DNA of 64,000 nucleotides, from NCBI GenBank assembly GCA_035295745.1, contig DATGIL010000053.1, positions 102,001 to 166,000 of the forward strand, in the 5' to 3' direction. The position numbers and the translations under genes are program-made. Under the pieces are notes generated by a model that did not search any database, was not told the origin of the DNA, and was given only the letters and a program-made list of their open reading frames with translations. Source of the stretch: JAIQFL01 sp035295745. Its GTDB lineage: Bacteria > Acidobacteriota > Terriglobia > Bryobacterales > Bryobacteraceae. Of the stretch, positions 51,650 to 62,200 are shown one piece after another (the first letter of the stretch is position 1; each line of letters starts with the position of its first letter).

Positions 51650-54061
51650 TTATTCTTCGCGAAGAGCGATCGCAGGGTCGACCCGCGAGGCGCGTAGCGC
51701 CGGAATCGCCGACGCCGCCAAGGCCACCATGCCCAGGATCGCCGCCGCGGAAACGAACGCCACCGGGTCCAGCGGGCGCACTCCGTACAGCAGTGTGCCC
51801 ATACCGCGAGCCATCGCCCCCGCACCAAGCAACCCTAGGGCAACGCCTCCAGCCGCGATCCTGAGGCCGCGCTTCAGCACAATGCCGAGGACGTTCGCAA
51901 TCTGAGCGCCGAGTGCCATGCGAATGCCGAACTCGCGCGTCCGCTGCGTGACCGAAAACGCCAGCACTCCGAAGACTCCGACCGCCGAGAGCGCCAGCGC
52001 CAGCCCGGCAAAGCTCGCCAGAAGCTGGGCGCGGAAGCGGGGACGCGCCGCCGATTCGTAAGTAATCTGGTCCATGGTCTGCACCTGCGTCAGCGCAAGA
52101 TCCTTGTCGACCTTCGCGATCGCCGCCTTCACGGCAGGAGCGATGGCCGCGGGATCGGCGGCGGTGCGCACGGCCAACGATGCCAGGAACCAGGGATTCT
52201 GCGTGATGGGCACGTAAACCTCGACGCTGTTCTCTGGTTCTCCCAGGCCGTCCACCTTTACCTGGCCGGCAACACCCACAATCTCGCGATCCACCCACTT
52301 GGGTCCGCCCGGATCCATGGCCTGTACGTTCACATGCGTGCCGACGACCGGTTTGCCGCGCAGATAACGCCGCACGAACTCCTGGTTGACGATCGCGACT
52401 TGAGGCGCTGTGGTGGTGTCGTGCTCGCTGAAGGGACGGCCCGCCTGGAGAGGAATTCCCAGCGTCTCGAAGTACTTTGCCCCCACGATCTGGTAATGCG
52501 TCGCGCCCGAATTACTGGCATCGGCGGGCCCGTTGCCCACGCGAAATCCCTGGCCGATATCCCACCCGGTCAGCGGGAGAGCACCCCCGAACGAGGCCTC
52601 TTCGACACCTGGGATGTGATCGATCTCCTGTTGCGCGGCGTTGAAGAAGTTCAGGCATCGCTCGGGCGTCTGGTACCGCAAAAACGGCAAGACCATGTGC
52701 ATGGTGAGAACGCGCGGCGCGTGGAATCCGGGGTCGACCTGGCTCAGCCGTTCCAGGGTGCGCAGAAAGAGTCCGGCGCCGGCGACCACCATCACCGAGA
52801 TGGCGATCTCGACCATCGCCAGTGTGCTGAGCAGTCCGGAGCGGCCGGTGGCTCCGCGGCCTGCTCCCCGCAAGGCGGACGCGAGCGAGGTTCGCGCCAC
52901 CTGCCATGCGGGCGCCAGGCCGAACAGCACCCCGGTAGAGAGAGACAACGCGGCAGCGAAGGCGGCGACACGCGCATCCAGCGCCAGCTTGATCCCGACT
53001 GGCAGAGTGTCGGCGGGGATCGCCGCGGGAGCCACTCGGATGATCAACCAGGCCAAAGCCACACCGCCCGCTCCTCCGAGGATTGCGAGCACCAGACTTT
53101 CCGTGAGGAGTTGGCGAACCAGCCGCGCCGTACCCGCGCCTAACGATACGCGGACCGCCATCTCGCGTGCGCGTCCGGCGCCGCGCGCCAGCATGAGATT
53201 GGCGACGTTGGCACAGGCCATCAGCAGGACGAATCCCACCACACCGGCCAGCACCAGCGTCGTGGCGCGCAACTCGCTGCCCACCACGGCGTCGCGGAGT
53301 GGCTCTACCTGGATGCCCCAGCGCTTGTTGGTGTCGGGCGCAATCTCGGCGAGGTGCGCGGCCACCAGTGCCATTGCCGTGCGGGACTGCTCGAAGGTAA
53401 CCCCCGGCTTGAGGCGTCCCAGGACCTGGAAGTAGTGCATCTTGCGCTGCTCGGGGCTGCGCTTCACGGTTTGCAGCGTCCAGATATCGGTGTCCCACAG
53501 AATCTGAAAATCGGCGGGAACCACGCCTGCGACATGAAAGGGCTTGCCATCGAGCATGAGCGAGCCGCCGACCAGTTTCGGGTCCGCACCGAATCGGGTA
53601 CGCCACATGCGTTCGCTGATCATCACCACGTTGGCTTGCGTGCGCTCCTCCTCGGAGGTGAAGTCGCGGCCCGCGACCGGATGCACTCCCAGGACCTTGA
53701 AGAAGTCGAGCGTCACCGCTTGTCCTGGAAGTTGCTCGGCGCCGGCCTCTGTGGAGAGTGTGTGGGGGCCGCCTGAAACCGCCGCCATGGAAGAGAATGC
53801 TGTGTTCTGGTCGTGCCAATCCTGGTAGTTGAGCGGGGACGCGCGCATGATGTGGTGCTCGGGAGTGATCTCCTTGAGCATCGCCAACTCCTGGGATTGG
53901 TGAAAGGGAAGCGGGCGCAGCAGGGCAGTGTCCACCACGCTGAAGATCGCGGAGTTGGCGCCGATCCCCAGGGCCAGCACCAGGGCCGCTACCAGTGTGA
54001 AACCGGGGGCATGCGCCAACAGCCGGACCGCATACCGGAGATCCTGTGCACAAGTTCGCAT
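51650..54061 (-). CDS. MacB-FtsX duplicated orphan ABC permease (ADOP type)
   Basis: The product has about 803 residues: an N-terminal membrane helix, a MacB-type periplasmic core (about 30-250), FtsX-like permease helices (LVLAGVVGFVLLMACANVANLMLARGA), a second periplasmic core and a second FtsX set near the C-terminus. No ATPase domain is present or adjacent, which fits the acidobacterial orphan permease family. The function is unknown; MacB relatives act in export or lipoprotein processes. ATG 54061 is preferred to TTG 54079; neither has a clear ribosome-binding site. Confidence 0.9.
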   Translation of the reverse strand: MRTCAQDLRYAVRLLAHAPGFTLVAALVLALGIGANSAIFSVVDTALLRPLPFHQSQELAMLKEITPEHHIMRASPLNYQDWHDQNTAFSSMAAVSGGPHTLSTEAGAEQLPGQAVTLDFFKVLGVHPVAGRDFTSEEERTQANVVMISERMWRTRFGADPKLVGGSLMLDGKPFHVAGVVPADFQILWDTDIWTLQTVKRSPEQRKMHYFQVLGRLKPGVTFEQSRTAMALVAAHLAEIAPDTNKRWGIQVEPLRDAVVGSELRATTLVLAGVVGFVLLMACANVANLMLARGAGRAREMAVRVSLGAGTARLVRQLLTESLVLAILGGAGGVALAWLIIRVAPAAIPADTLPVGIKLALDARVAAFAAALSLSTGVLFGLAPAWQVARTSLASALRGAGRGATGRSGLLSTLAMVEIAISVMVVAGAGLFLRTLERLSQVDPGFHAPRVLTMHMVLPFLRYQTPERCLNFFNAAQQEIDHIPGVEEASFGGALPLTGWDIGQGFRVGNGPADASNSGATHYQIVGAKYFETLGIPLQAGRPFSEHDTTTAPQVAIVNQEFVRRYLRGKPVVGTHVNVQAMDPGGPKWVDREIVGVAGQVKVDGLGEPENSVEVYVPITQNPWFLASLAVRTAADPAAIAPAVKAAIAKVDKDLALTQVQTMDQITYESAARPRFRAQLLASFAGLALALSAVGVFGVLAFSVTQRTREFGIRMALGAQIANVLGIVLKRGLRIAAGGVALGLLGAGAMARGMGTLLYGVRPLDPVAFVSAAAILGMVALAASAIPALRASRVDPAIALREE

Positions 54062-54244
54062 GGACGTGAGACGGCACAAGCACCCGGAGGTTAGGCAGCA
54101 GAGACGTCCGGTACGGGCGTCACGCTATCATAAGCTAAGTGGCTCGGGGAAGCCTGGCACGAGTAGGGTGAAAAAATGCGCTTAAATCCCGGTAAAGTCT
54201 CGGTCCTTAACGTGAACTCGCCCGTCTGGCTTTTCTGAAGACCT

Positions 54245-55255
54245 ATGGATCTCTCCAGCGCCGCACCGCGCCGAAGAATGCCTGCATGGGCGCCGCAAGT
54301 GCTGGGGTACTGCCTCTCTGCCGCATGCCTGTTCTGGGTGCTGCACGGTTACCCGATTGACGATCTGATTCCAAGCATTCGCTCGCTCGACTTCCGGTGG
54401 GTCAGCCTGGCTGTGATCTCCGATCTCACCGTTTACGTGGTTCACGGCTGGCGGTGGAATACCCTGTTGAAGCCGGTGATCCGGTTAAGACTCTGGCGGA
54501 CCGTCCAGGCGATTTACATCGGGCTGTTTGCCAACGAAGTGCTGCCGCTGCGCGTGGGGGAAGTGATTCGCTGCTATCTGCTGTCGCACTGGAACGACCT
54601 GCGGCTCTCGGTGGGGTTCGCTTCGATCGCGGTGGAGCGCCTGATCGACGGCTTCTGGATGGTTCTGGCGTTCCTGATCACGGCGAGCTTTGTGCAGAGG
54701 ATCCCACGGGATCTGGTGATTCTGGTGTGGTGCATCGGGGGGCTGATTCTAGCGGGAGCGGTGGTGCTGTTTTGGCTGATCCGCAGGCCGGAATCGCACG
54801 CGGCTATCGCCGAGAGCCGCTGGTCCAGCATCCTGCGGCATATCATCGAAGGCCTGCACCTGATGGGCAATCCGCGCACGCTCGGGTACACCGCCCTGAT
54901 CAGTCTGCTTTATCTGTTTTTGCAGTTTCTCCAGATCTTCTGCCTGATGAAGGCGTGGGGCTTGGATCTGTCGTTCTGGGTGGCGGCGGGAGTCTTGACG
55001 ATCATTCGATTTGGCACGGTGATTCCGAACGCGCCTGGAAATGTGGGGTTGTTTCAATTCGCCTGTGTGTTAGCGCTTCGGCTCTTCGAGGTGGAGACGA
55101 ACGATGCGAAGACGTTCTCCATCATTGTTTTTGTGGCGCAAACGTTGCCGCTGTTGATTGGCGGCGCGGTGGCGACGGCGCAGTCCGGACTGAATTTGGG
55201 CGAACTGCACGATCGCGCGAAGAAGAGCGTCAGTACCGTGCAGAACGCGAAGTGA
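54245..55255 (+). CDS. Lysylphosphatidylglycerol synthase-type transmembrane (flippase-like) protein
   Basis: The 336-residue protein has about eight hydrophobic segments and family stretches such as GLFANEVLPLRVGEVIRCYL and PNAPGNVGLFQFACVLAL. These belong to the membrane domain shared by MprF lipid flippases and YbhN-type proteins. The lysyl-transferase domain is absent, so it probably moves or shields a lipid rather than aminoacylating it. The preceding 183-bp gap shows no clear structure. Confidence 0.87.
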   Translation: MDLSSAAPRRRMPAWAPQVLGYCLSAACLFWVLHGYPIDDLIPSIRSLDFRWVSLAVISDLTVYVVHGWRWNTLLKPVIRLRLWRTVQAIYIGLFANEVLPLRVGEVIRCYLLSHWNDLRLSVGFASIAVERLIDGFWMVLAFLITASFVQRIPRDLVILVWCIGGLILAGAVVLFWLIRRPESHAAIAESRWSSILRHIIEGLHLMGNPRTLGYTALISLLYLFLQFLQIFCLMKAWGLDLSFWVAAGVLTIIRFGTVIPNAPGNVGLFQFACVLALRLFEVETNDAKTFSIIVFVAQTLPLLIGGAVATAQSGLNLGELHDRAKKSVSTVQNAK

Positions 55256-55260
55256 TTTGC

Positions 55261-57294
55261 CTACCAGACGTGGCAGGCGTTTGCCTTGACCATCTTGTCT
55301 CCCGCTTTACAGGAGAATGCCTTCTGGAATTCAGGCATATTTTCGACGACGCCGTTGACCCGGAACTTCGCTGGCGAGTGCGGGTTGGTCTGCACTTGTA
55401 AGCGGAGCGCCTCTTCGCGAGCGTTTTCACACCAGACCTGGCCGAACGAAAGGAAGAAACGCTGCTCGGGCGTGAAACCGTCGACCTTGGCCTGCTGGCG
55501 GCTGCCGATCGTGTTCAAGAGCGCCATCAGCGCAACGCGAACTCCGCCATTGTCGGCGGTGTTCTCACCTAAGGTCAGTTTCCCGTTGACGTAAACACCC
55601 GGCGCGACGGCAAGACTGGAGTACTCGTCCGCCACGCATGCGGCGCGCTGCTGGAACTCCTTGGCATCTTCAGGCGTCCACCAGTCGCGCAAGTTCCCTT
55701 GCGGATCGAACTGGCGTCCCTGGTCGTCGAAGCCGTGCGTCAATTCGTGTCCGATGACCATCCCGATGCCGCCGAAGTTCACGGCGTCGTCCATCTTGTT
55801 GTCGAAGAAGGGAGGCTGCAGGATGCCGGCGGGGAAGTTGATGTTGTTCATTTGCGGATCGTAATAGGCGTTTACGGTGGGTGGGGTCATGAACCATTCC
55901 TGCCGGTCGACAGGCTTGCCGATCTTATCCAATTGCCGCTGGAATTCGAATTCCGTGGCGCGGTTGTCGTTGCCCAATGCATCGTCTGGCTTGATGGTGA
56001 CGCTGGAATAGTCGCGCCAGCGGTCGGGGTATCCGATCTTGTTGGTGATGGCTTTGAGCTTGATCATGGCCTGCTGTTTGGTGGCAGGCGTCATCCACGA
56101 GAGTGCCTGGATGTCCTCGCCGAGCGATTTTTCCAGGGCCGCCACCATCTTCAGCGTGCGTTCCTTGCCCTCCGCGCCGAAAGTGCGGTCCACGAATTTC
56201 TGGCCCAGTGCCTCGCCCAGGTCGCCATCGGTATATTGCACGCATCGCTTCCAGCGGGGGCGCATTTCGGTAGCGCCGGTTAGCGTTCGGCCGAAGAAGT
56301 TAAAATTCTCTTGCGTGAACGCCGCCGGAAGGAGCGGTGCGGCGGCGTGCAACTCATGCCAGATGAGATAGGTTTTCCATTCCGAGAGGGTAGTGTTCTC
56401 GAATTCGGTGTTAAGCGCCTTGAAAAAGTCCGGCCACGTCACACTGGCTGTTTGAAAATCCGGGGTGCCCGATTCTTTCAAGTACTGCGTCCAGCCGAAG
56501 CCAGGCAGCAGAGCTTCGACCTCCTTGAGATTCATCTTGTGATAGACCTTTTCCGGGTCGCGGCGGGAGACGTTGTCGAGCGATCCCTTGGCCAGGGCGG
56601 TTTCCAGCTTCATCACAGTATCGGCATTCGCCTTCGCTTCGGCGGGTTTCGCGCCGGCCAGTTCGAACATTTTCGCCATGTGCGCGACATACTTGTAACG
56701 CAGTTCGATCGATTTTGGGTCGTCCTTGAGGTAGTAATCGCGATCGGGCAAGCCGAGTCCGCCCTGATCGAATTGGGCGATCACCGACGTGGAGTCCTTG
56801 AAATCCTGGCCGGAGCTGAATGAAAAGGCTACGTTGATGCCATCGCGATGCATGCGGGCCAATTCCCCGGCGATCGCCGTCTTGTCCTTGATGTTCCGGA
56901 TGCGAGTGAACACCGGCTGGAGCGGCGTCAGTCCTTTGCTGTCGATGGTCTTCTCATCCATGCACGCGGCGTAGAAGTCGCCGGTCTTCTGGGTCACCGC
57001 GTTCCGTTTCGGATCTGGCTTGGCAGCCTCTTCCAGAATGGCGCGCAGAACGGTCTCATTTCGTTCCTGCAATTCGGTGAAGCGGCCCCAACGCGACTGG
57101 TCGGGCGGGATGGGATTGTTCTTGATCCAGTTGCCGCACGCGTACTGATAGAAATCGGTACACGGATTCGCCGAGCGGTCGATGTTGTTCACGTCAAAGT
57201 CGACGGTCTGTTTCGCGGATGCAGCGGGACGGGGAGGCGCCGTCTGCGCACAGAGGGCGGCGGCGCAGAGCAAGGCAAGCGAGAGTTTGGACAA
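55261..57294 (-). CDS. Secreted M13 family zinc metallopeptidase (neprilysin/PepO-like)
   Basis: The 677-residue product has a signal peptide (hydrophobic SLALLCAAALCA, cleavage near residue 17-27), the zinc site HELTH in VIGHELTHGFDDQG with the third ligand in GENTADNGG, and the conserved NAYYDPQMN and C-terminal CHVW. M13 enzymes are endopeptidases cleaving peptides up to about 40 residues. It would act in the periplasm or outside. It is convergent with the flippase-like gene, 5 nt away. Confidence 0.94.
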   Translation of the reverse strand: MSKLSLALLCAAALCAQTAPPRPAASAKQTVDFDVNNIDRSANPCTDFYQYACGNWIKNNPIPPDQSRWGRFTELQERNETVLRAILEEAAKPDPKRNAVTQKTGDFYAACMDEKTIDSKGLTPLQPVFTRIRNIKDKTAIAGELARMHRDGINVAFSFSSGQDFKDSTSVIAQFDQGGLGLPDRDYYLKDDPKSIELRYKYVAHMAKMFELAGAKPAEAKANADTVMKLETALAKGSLDNVSRRDPEKVYHKMNLKEVEALLPGFGWTQYLKESGTPDFQTASVTWPDFFKALNTEFENTTLSEWKTYLIWHELHAAAPLLPAAFTQENFNFFGRTLTGATEMRPRWKRCVQYTDGDLGEALGQKFVDRTFGAEGKERTLKMVAALEKSLGEDIQALSWMTPATKQQAMIKLKAITNKIGYPDRWRDYSSVTIKPDDALGNDNRATEFEFQRQLDKIGKPVDRQEWFMTPPTVNAYYDPQMNNINFPAGILQPPFFDNKMDDAVNFGGIGMVIGHELTHGFDDQGRQFDPQGNLRDWWTPEDAKEFQQRAACVADEYSSLAVAPGVYVNGKLTLGENTADNGGVRVALMALLNTIGSRQQAKVDGFTPEQRFFLSFGQVWCENAREEALRLQVQTNPHSPAKFRVNGVVENMPEFQKAFSCKAGDKMVKANACHVW

Positions 57295-57427
57295 AGTAGA
57301 CTCCTACCTCTTCAATTTAGCGTGCCTCAGGCGAGCGCGTTCGAAAGAGCGTGCGCAGCACCACCATTTCGGCGCGCGAGGACGCCACGCTTGACAGCGG
57401 GAGAGATTCCAGGCATTTTGGCAACAC

Positions 57428-58360
57428 ATGACTCTCCGCCGCCGAACGATCGTGTTGCCCATCACGCTTGCCGGGGGAATACTCACGGCGCTCCTGATGC
57501 GGGGACAAGATCCCGTATTCCGTTCCGACGTCGCTCTGGTGCGCGTCGACGCACAAGTTACGGACGGTCTGAAAGCCATCGACGGTCTCGAAAAAGGCGA
57601 CTTCGTCATCAAGGACAACGGCGTGAAGCGGGAGATCCTTTACTGTTCTCAGGACGAGCAGTCGTTGGACCTGATGCTGCTCTTCGACATCAGCGACAGC
57701 ATGTATCCTGGCATCCGGCGGCTTGCCGCGTCCGCACACACCGCGCTGACCGAACTGCGACAAGGCGACCGGGTGGCGCTCGCCGACTTCAACACGCAAA
57801 GCTGGCTGATCACGCCGTTCAACGACAATCTGGAGGAGGTGGAGGAATCCGTCAGCCGTGTGGTGGACCTGCGTTTCGGCGGCGGCACCTTTATTCTATC
57901 CGCGATCAACGATGCGGCGCAGTATTTTGCGAAACATGCCGATCGGCAGCGGCGGCGCGCGATTCTGATCTTTACGGATGACGATGGACAGCCATCCGCG
58001 AGCGAGAAGAAGGTGGTGGATCGCATGTGGGAGTCGGACGTGCTGTTGTGCGGCCTCATCATCCCGACGCCCGGTTCTCTACGCCACGGAAGGATCGGAC
58101 TTCCGAGCGAGAGCATGCGGGGAGTCGCGGCGAAAACGGGCGGCGAGGTGGTGGATGCGGACAATCCGGGGCACGCTTTTCGCGAGATGCTGCATCGGAT
58201 TCGCAAGCGCTACAGCATTTATTACGAGATGCCGCGTGGCGTGCCGGGGAAGGCTCGCGAAGTTTCGGTGGAGCTCAGCGAAGACGCCAAGGGCCACAAT
58301 CCGGAAGCGCGGGTGTTGGCGCGGAAAGGCTACGTGATCCCAAAGAGCGGGACGCAGTAG
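57428..58360 (+). CDS. VWA-domain protein (acidobacterial VWFA-related type)
   Basis: The 310-residue product has a short hydrophobic N-terminal segment, a strand-rich region (VRVDAQVTDGLKAIDGLEKGDFVI) and a von Willebrand A domain with the metal site DISDS at 87-91. Such domains bind partners through a divalent ion. The architecture matches the VWFA-related family abundant in Acidobacteria. It is probably exported. A hypothetical gene follows 5 nt later. Confidence 0.88.
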   Translation: MTLRRRTIVLPITLAGGILTALLMRGQDPVFRSDVALVRVDAQVTDGLKAIDGLEKGDFVIKDNGVKREILYCSQDEQSLDLMLLFDISDSMYPGIRRLAASAHTALTELRQGDRVALADFNTQSWLITPFNDNLEEVEESVSRVVDLRFGGGTFILSAINDAAQYFAKHADRQRRRAILIFTDDDGQPSASEKKVVDRMWESDVLLCGLIIPTPGSLRHGRIGLPSESMRGVAAKTGGEVVDADNPGHAFREMLHRIRKRYSIYYEMPRGVPGKAREVSVELSEDAKGHNPEARVLARKGYVIPKSGTQ

Positions 58361-58365
58361 TAGTC

Positions 58366-59112
58366 ATGCCGGATTTTTCGCAGCCGGGGACCGATGGCGC
58401 CGTGCCGCCTGATGTAGCCGAATGGCGGGAAGGCTTGGGCGGCCTCACCATTCGCGGTCTCATCTACACGGGGGAGGGGGCTCGCATAGCTTTACCCTGC
58501 GACCGCACGCACCGGATCGTCACGACGTTCAAGCATCGCGCCTCCAAAGATCGCCCCGTCACGAATTACGCAGAGGTCTACCACCGAGTTGACCGCCTGA
58601 CGCGGGCACGCGCCGCGGAGATATCGTGCGGCCATGGCGACGAACTTCACTCGCGCATCGTCAGTCAAATCTGGACTTCGCTTCCCGCGGGCACCTACGA
58701 AATCCCGATGGCATCCCTCATCACGGAATTGAGTTGCCCGAGAGGGACATGCCCAACCGGTGAGGCCGAGCCAACGTGGGATGGTTTGAGCGCGCCAGGT
58801 GGTACACCTCGCGAGACATTCGCGCGGATTGCGGTGGACCGGTCCGACGAGATCTACAACGAATACGACTGGAGCGACCCCGAAACACGCAACGTGGAAC
58901 CATACTCATTCAGTTACGGCGAGCGAGTGGCAAGCTGCGATGCGATCGACTATGGGCCTTTCGTCACGCGGGCGCAGAGTCGGGCCTGCTTTTACCATGC
59001 CGTGCTGGCGGGTTTCTCCCGCGACGTAAACGGCTCTTTTCGGGTGCTGCGGCGGCAGTGGTGGAGCGTGCCCGATCATCTGGTAGTCGTGGTTGTGAAG
59101 TTTCAAGCGTAG
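58366..59112 (+). CDS. Hypothetical protein
   Basis: The 248-residue product from ATG 58366 is not recognised. It is hydrophilic, with scattered cysteines (residues in the segments LPCDRT, ISCGHGDEL, LSCPRGTCPTG, VASCDAIDYG and SRACFYH) and no signal peptide or membrane helix. The frame is open far upstream, but that part overlaps the VWA gene. It lies 5 nt after the VWA gene on the same strand, which suggests co-transcription. Confidence 0.6.
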   Translation: MPDFSQPGTDGAVPPDVAEWREGLGGLTIRGLIYTGEGARIALPCDRTHRIVTTFKHRASKDRPVTNYAEVYHRVDRLTRARAAEISCGHGDELHSRIVSQIWTSLPAGTYEIPMASLITELSCPRGTCPTGEAEPTWDGLSAPGGTPRETFARIAVDRSDEIYNEYDWSDPETRNVEPYSFSYGERVASCDAIDYGPFVTRAQSRACFYHAVLAGFSRDVNGSFRVLRRQWWSVPDHLVVVVVKFQA

Positions 59113-59152
59113 GACCGCTCGAGGGGAGCGTCGCCGCCCTCTGATTAGTGAT

Positions 59153-59175
59153 CGCTTGCTGACGCGCGCGGCTCG
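59153..59175 (+). repeat. Single arm of the GCGCGGCTCG element
   Basis: CGCTTGCTGACGCG followed by CGCGGCTCG matches the left arm of the element at 23945. The opposing arm is absent here; instead a local CTGACG/CGTCAG pair can fold over it. It lies in the 152-bp gap before the TonB-dependent receptor gene. Confidence 0.5.
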
Positions 59176-59234
59176 TCAGTGTCTTGTGGCCCTGCGACCG
59201 GTGAAGTGAAGGTCGCTGCCCTGTGTCGTGCTAA

Positions 59235-59267
59235 CATAACAAAGTCATTTTTGCCTGACATGTTATG
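59235..59267. promoter_or_regulatory. Inverted repeat overlapping the receptor start codon
   Basis: CATAACA (59235-59241) and TGTTATG (59261-59267) are perfect 7-bp arms with a 19-nt spacer; the ATG start of the receptor gene is inside the right arm. Folding in RNA would sequester the start. An operator half-site pair is the alternative. Confidence 0.35.
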
Positions 59268-62200
59268 AATCGACTGCTTTTGGTGTTGCTGTGCGTTTCC
59301 GCGGTCTGCTTTGCGCAGGCTGGCCGTACTGAACTTTCGGGCACGGTCCTCGATCCATCGGGCCTTCCGGTACAAAAAGCCAAAGTCGGGCTGGAGAATC
59401 AGGGTACGATGGCCCGGTACTCCGCACTCTCGAACGAGCGCGGCGAGTATCACGTCGTGGGCTTGCCGGTGGGCGAGTATGTGCTCACAGTCGAGCAGCC
59501 GGGCTTTCATACGTATCGGCAATCGGGCATCACGCTGCGGCTGGCGGACCGGCCTTCGATCGATGTGAAGCTCGAGATCGGGCAACCGGCACAGTCGGTA
59601 GATGTGACCGCGGCGGCTCCGCTGTTACAGGCGTCGAGCGGCGAGGTAAGCCAGAACGTGAGCGCGCAGGAGATCGTCTCGCTTCCTCTGGACGGCCGAA
59701 ACTTCATACCTCTGGTCACACTTTCCCCGGGCGTGGCGCTGCCTAACGGGCAGTTTCTGCCGCGCATCAACGGCAGCCGGCCGCGCACCAACGAGTACCT
59801 CTACGATGGCATCAGCGTGCTGCAGCCGGAACCAGGGCAGGTGGTCTATTACCCGATCATCGATGGCATGGCCGAATTCAAGCTCAACGTCAATGCTTAT
59901 TCGCCGGAATACGGACGGTCGAATGGCGGCACGGTAATGGTGATCGGCAAGTCGGGGAGCAACGAATTCCACGGCAGCGTCTTCGAGTTCTTTCGCAACG
60001 AAGCGCTGAATGCGCGCAATCTTTTCGCGCAGCCGGGGCCGAATCCCGAGTTCCGCCGCAATCAGTACGGCGCTACCATCGGCGGGCCGATTCAAAAAAA
60101 CAAGACGTTCTTCTTTGCGGATTGGCAGGGCACGCGGCTGCGCACCGGCATCACGCGATTCAGTGTAGTGCCGACATTGGCTCAGCGGCAGGGCATCTTC
60201 ACACAGGCGATTTTCGATCCGCTTTCGTCTCCGCGCACGCAGTTTCCGGGCAACACGGTGCCGGCGAGCCGGGTCGATCCTCTGGCGCTGCAAATTCTGC
60301 AGCATTATCCTCTTCCCAATGTCGCCGGCGCCAACAATTACGTGCGCACGGCGACCGAGCCGGACAACCAGGACCAGACCGATTTCCGCGTGGACCACTA
60401 CTTCGGAGAGAAGCATCGTGTCTTCGGGCGCTACACCTATTTCCACGACGACGATAACCCGGTGACGCCGCTACCCGACGGGAGTGGAAGCTTGACTTCG
60501 GGCGTGATCGGGCATGCGCTCACGCGCGGTGACGCGGTGGCTACGGACTACGACTGGGTGCGTTCGGCCACCACGCTGAACCAGTTGCGTTTTGGGTATT
60601 CGCGGCGCGGACTGGACCAGAGTTCGCTGCAGGATGGCGGGAGCAATATACCCGGTCTGCCCGCCAACTCTTTCGGCTCGGTGCTGCCCATCTTTACGGT
60701 CGCCGGATTTCAGCAAATCGGGCCGACCACCGCCGCGAATTCCAATTTCACGACGTCGATCACAGAGTTGGTGGATACCTTCACCTGGGTGCGCGGACGC
60801 CATACCATCAAGTTCGGAACGGATATCCGGCGCGAAGCACTCGATGTGCTGAATCCTCCGAACCCGACGGGGTCGTTCGCGTTCACGACTACGGGTTCGA
60901 ACAACTCGACGGTCGCGGGCAGTGGAAATGCGCTGGCGTCGATGCTTTTGGGGCAGGTGAATGCGTTCACCATCGATATTCAGAAGCAGGTGATTCAGCC
61001 GCGCGCGCACATCGCGGAGTTCTTCGTGGGTGACGACTGGAAGGTCACGCCGCGCCTCACATTGAACCTCGGTACGCGCTACACCCTCAATTTTCCATCA
61101 ACGGAGGTTCACGACCAGGGCGCGGTGTTCAATCTGAATACGCAGGTGCTGCAGTTTCCGCATACCGCGCGCGAGCTGGAATGCTGCGACTTCGGGCCGC
61201 GCGTCGGGCTGGCCTATCGGATCAGCGACAATTGGGCGATTCGTTCGGGATACGGCCTGATTTACTTCGAACAGTCGGGCATCACGACGCCGTTCACGAT
61301 TCCGCAATTTCCGTTTGTACAGACCGTGGGGCAACAGTCCGCAGACAACGTGAATGCCGCCTTCACTTTGTCGAGCGGGCCGACCGTGCAGGTGTCCGCT
61401 CCGAATCCCAATTCGGGCCTGGGACAAGGAGTTTTCGGCGTGGACCGCAATAACGGATCGGGCTATTCGCAGCAGTGGAATCTCACGGTACAGCGGACTT
61501 TTCTGAAGGACTGGAACCTGGAAGTCTCATACCTGGGCTCGAAGAATACGCGGCTCGGCATTCCGGATGCGAACATCAATCAGCTTCCCTCGCAGTACCT
61601 CTCGATGGGAGCAGCGCTGTTGACGAAGGTGCCGAATCCGTACCTCGGGCAGATCCCGGCGTCGTCGTCCCTGGGAGCGGCGACCATCGCGCAACAGCAG
61701 TTGCTCCGGCCCTTCCCGCGCTTCACCACGGTGGCCCTCTTCCGTGACAACGTGGGCAATTCCGATTACAACGCTGCCGCGGCGAAGCTGGAGAAACGGC
61801 TGTCGCACGGCCTCACCATCAACGCGGCGTTTACTTTTTCCAAGCTGATCGATGACGCGTCGAGCGTCTTCTCGCAGACCATCTTCACTGGTCCGGTCCT
61901 GAACAGTACCGGCGCGGCCGATGCGTACAATCGCCATCTGGAGAAAGACGTGTCGTCAGGCGACATTCCGCGGGTGTTCGCTCTTGGGTGGGTGTACGAC
62001 ATTCCGCGCGTCTGGAAGATTTCGGGATGGCAGATCGCGGGGCTGATTCGCATTCAGTCGGGCGACGCGGTGCCGGTGACGCAGGCAACCAACAACAATT
62101 CCGCATTGGGCTTTGCGGTGCAGCGGCCCAACCGGATCGGGAATCCCAACCAGTTCGCGAATCGCAGCGTGGCCGAGTACTTCAACGTGGCGGACTTCAC

